A stretch of DNA of 64,000 nt from CPC320 sp002336405 (GTDB taxonomy: Bacteria; Pseudomonadota; Alphaproteobacteria; Rhodobacterales; Rhodobacteraceae). Below are positions 62,612 through 64,000 of the stretch, one piece after another (positions within the stretch are counted from its first letter, which is position 1; each line of letters starts with the position of its first letter). Location of the stretch: the NCBI GenBank assembly GCA_949372595.1, contig CASIAN010000024.1:39135-103134 (forward strand), given 5' to 3'. The position numbers and the translations under genes are program-made. The notes under the pieces were generated by a model. The model saw nothing but the letters and a program-made list of their open reading frames with translations, was not told where the DNA came from and did not search any database.

Positions 62612-62861
62612 GGTTCCAGCCTCACATTCAGTTGCTCGCTTCATGCCCCACAAGCTAGCGTGTTTTCAAACCCCACGCGAGCGCAGAGTGCGCCACCAGC
62701 ACCCTGATAAAGGTCCATCGTACAAATACGCCCATTCAGGCGCAACCCCGCGGGTTCTGCCCGCACTTGGACGGTACGGCCAAATAGCCCGCACTCAACA
62801 CAAAACGCGGATCAAGAAGCACAGGAAAATCGTTTACCCAGTCCCTTTTGTGGCTTTGTGC

Positions 62862-63974
62862 TTAGAACTCGACGACGGCGCGGATTGATTTGCCCTGATG
62901 CATCAGATCAAAGCCGTGATTGATCTCATCAAGGCTGAGTTTATGGGTGATCATCGGGTCTATTTCGATCTTGCCATCCATATACCAATCCACGATTTTC
63001 GGCACATCCGTCCGACCAGACGCCCCGCCAAACGCCGTGCCGCGCCACACCCGGCCCGTGACCAGTTGGAACGGCCGCGTACTGATCTCGGCACCCGCCG
63101 GCGCCACCCCGATGATGATGCTTTCGCCCCATCCCTTATGGGCCGCCTCAAGGGCTGTGCGCATCACCGACACATTGCCGGTGGCGTCAAAGGTGTAATC
63201 TGCGCCACCACCGGTCAGCTCGACAAGATGGGCGACCAAATCACCCTCTACCTGGGATGGGTTGACAAAATCGGTCATGCCAAACCGCTTGCCCATCTCG
63301 ACCTTGCTAGCGTTCAGGTCAACCCCAACGATTTGATCAGCCCCCGCAAGGCGTAGACCTTGGATTACGTTCAACCCAATCCCACCCAAACCGAACACGA
63401 TGGCGCGGCTGCCGATCTCGACCTTAGCGGTGTTGATCACCGCCCCAATGCCTGTGGTGACCCCGCAACCGATATAGCAAATTTTATCGAACGGCGCGTC
63501 CTTGCGCACTTTGGCCAGCGCGATTTCGGGCACCACAGTGTGATTGGCAAAGGTCGAACAGCCCATATAGTGGTGGATTGGAGTGCCATCGAGCATTGAA
63601 AACCGGGTCGAGCCGTCGGGCAAGAGGCCCTGACCTTGTGTGGACCGGATCGATTGACACAAGTTCGTTTTGGGGTTCAGGCAATAGTCGCATTCACGGC
63701 ATTCAGGCGTATAGAGCGGGATCACATGATCGCCAATCGCAAGGCTTGTCACGCCTTCGCCAACTTCGATCACCACACCGGCGCCCTCATGGCCTAGTAT
63801 CGCCGGGAAAATTCCCTCGGGATCATCGCCTGAGCGGGTAAACTCGTCCGTATGACACAGGCCAGTGGCTTTGATCTCGACCAGAACCTCGCCTTTACGG
63901 GGGCCGTCCAGGTTGACCTCCATGATCTCTAAAGGTTTTCCGGCTTCCAAAGCCACTGCGGCGCGTGTTCTCAT
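62862..63974 (-). CDS. frmA: S-(hydroxymethyl)glutathione dehydrogenase, class III alcohol dehydrogenase
   Basis: The enzyme oxidises the glutathione-formaldehyde adduct with NAD, detoxifying formaldehyde from C1 metabolism. The 370-residue zinc enzyme has the catalytic cysteine C40 in ATGLCHTDEF, the GHEGAGVV histidine, four structural cysteines in CRECDYCLNPKTNLC, the GLGGIGLNVIQG NAD site and the third zinc cysteine in GCGVTTGIGAV. The ATG at 63974 (MRTRAAVAL) follows GGAGG; an upstream extension to 63995 is unnecessary. S-formylglutathione hydrolase would be expected close by, outside the window. Confidence 0.93.
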   Translation of the reverse strand: MRTRAAVALEAGKPLEIMEVNLDGPRKGEVLVEIKATGLCHTDEFTRSGDDPEGIFPAILGHEGAGVVIEVGEGVTSLAIGDHVIPLYTPECRECDYCLNPKTNLCQSIRSTQGQGLLPDGSTRFSMLDGTPIHHYMGCSTFANHTVVPEIALAKVRKDAPFDKICYIGCGVTTGIGAVINTAKVEIGSRAIVFGLGGIGLNVIQGLRLAGADQIVGVDLNASKVEMGKRFGMTDFVNPSQVEGDLVAHLVELTGGGADYTFDATGNVSVMRTALEAAHKGWGESIIIGVAPAGAEISTRPFQLVTGRVWRGTAFGGASGRTDVPKIVDWYMDGKIEIDPMITHKLSLDEINHGFDLMHQGKSIRAVVEF

Positions 63975-64000
63975 CGTGGGGTCCTCCAAGTTCATTTTTT

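Noticed and set aside
1..64000. tRNA, rRNA, CRISPR arrays, prophage or integrated element
   Set aside because: No cloverleaf-like, repeat-spacer or phage gene patterns were seen on reading. A tRNA scan was not possible, so a missed tRNA cannot be fully excluded.

Overview
The window reads as a stretch of chromosome from a marine alphaproteobacterium of the Rhodobacteraceae (roseobacter group). The evidence is the taurine module with a MocR-type TauR, a TRAP transporter, family proteins common in this group (DUF1523, DUF3035, DUF1674/SDHAF4, an NDUFS4-like complex I subunit) and familiar neighbourhoods (rbfA next to a phosphodiester glycosidase, rsmB-heparinase-purH, lspA-DUF3035-M16-M16, rpsO-pnp). 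I found no rRNA, tRNA, CRISPR array or prophage. One degenerate insertion sequence is present.

Layout. 1-13.1 kb: taurine dissimilation. A class III aminotransferase (partial, probably Tpa), TauR and Xsc turn taurine into acetyl phosphate and sulfite. AckA and Pta (convergent) and a citrate synthase handle the C2 unit. A YeiH-type exporter and a cytoplasmic SoeABC-type sulfite dehydrogenase handle the sulfite. 13.2-20.8 kb: DUF1523, creatinase, an esterase, succinate-semialdehyde dehydrogenase, a decayed vWA/DUF3520 relic, an acyltransferase and an SDR enzyme. 20.8-32.1 kb: housekeeping (rbfA, dapB, rsmB, purH, lspA, paired M16 peptidases). 32.2-34.8 kb: an IS5-type relic against a PhyH-family dioxygenase that diverges from a LysR regulator. 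35-39 kb: purine (urate) breakdown: puuD, uraH, a puuE-uraD fusion and allA. 39-43.5 kb: an IMPACT-family gene, a frameshifted arsH, tdk, the complex I subunit and uvrB.

43.7-52.8 kb is the most interesting block. An RpiR regulator diverges from a tightly packed operon coding for an N-formylglutamate-amidohydrolase-like hydrolase, a three-part TRAP transporter, a glutamine-synthetase-like ligase, a VOC protein, an aldehyde dehydrogenase and an iron-type alcohol dehydrogenase. Together they fit a gamma-glutamylation route for an imported amino alcohol: glutamylate, oxidise alcohol to aldehyde to acid, then hydrolyse glutamate off. The substrate is inferred, not shown.

52.8-64 kb: a small heat-shock gene with a sigma-32-like promoter and a probable ROSE-type RNA thermometer, truB, a DUF1643 protein, an RTX-repeat protein, rpsO-pnp, a 1-Cys peroxiredoxin, another aldehyde dehydrogenase, (S)-ureidoglycine aminohydrolase (a further purine-pathway enzyme, 23 kb from the others) and glutathione-dependent formaldehyde dehydrogenase.

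Functions are assigned by reading translated motifs and remembered family features. No database search was run.
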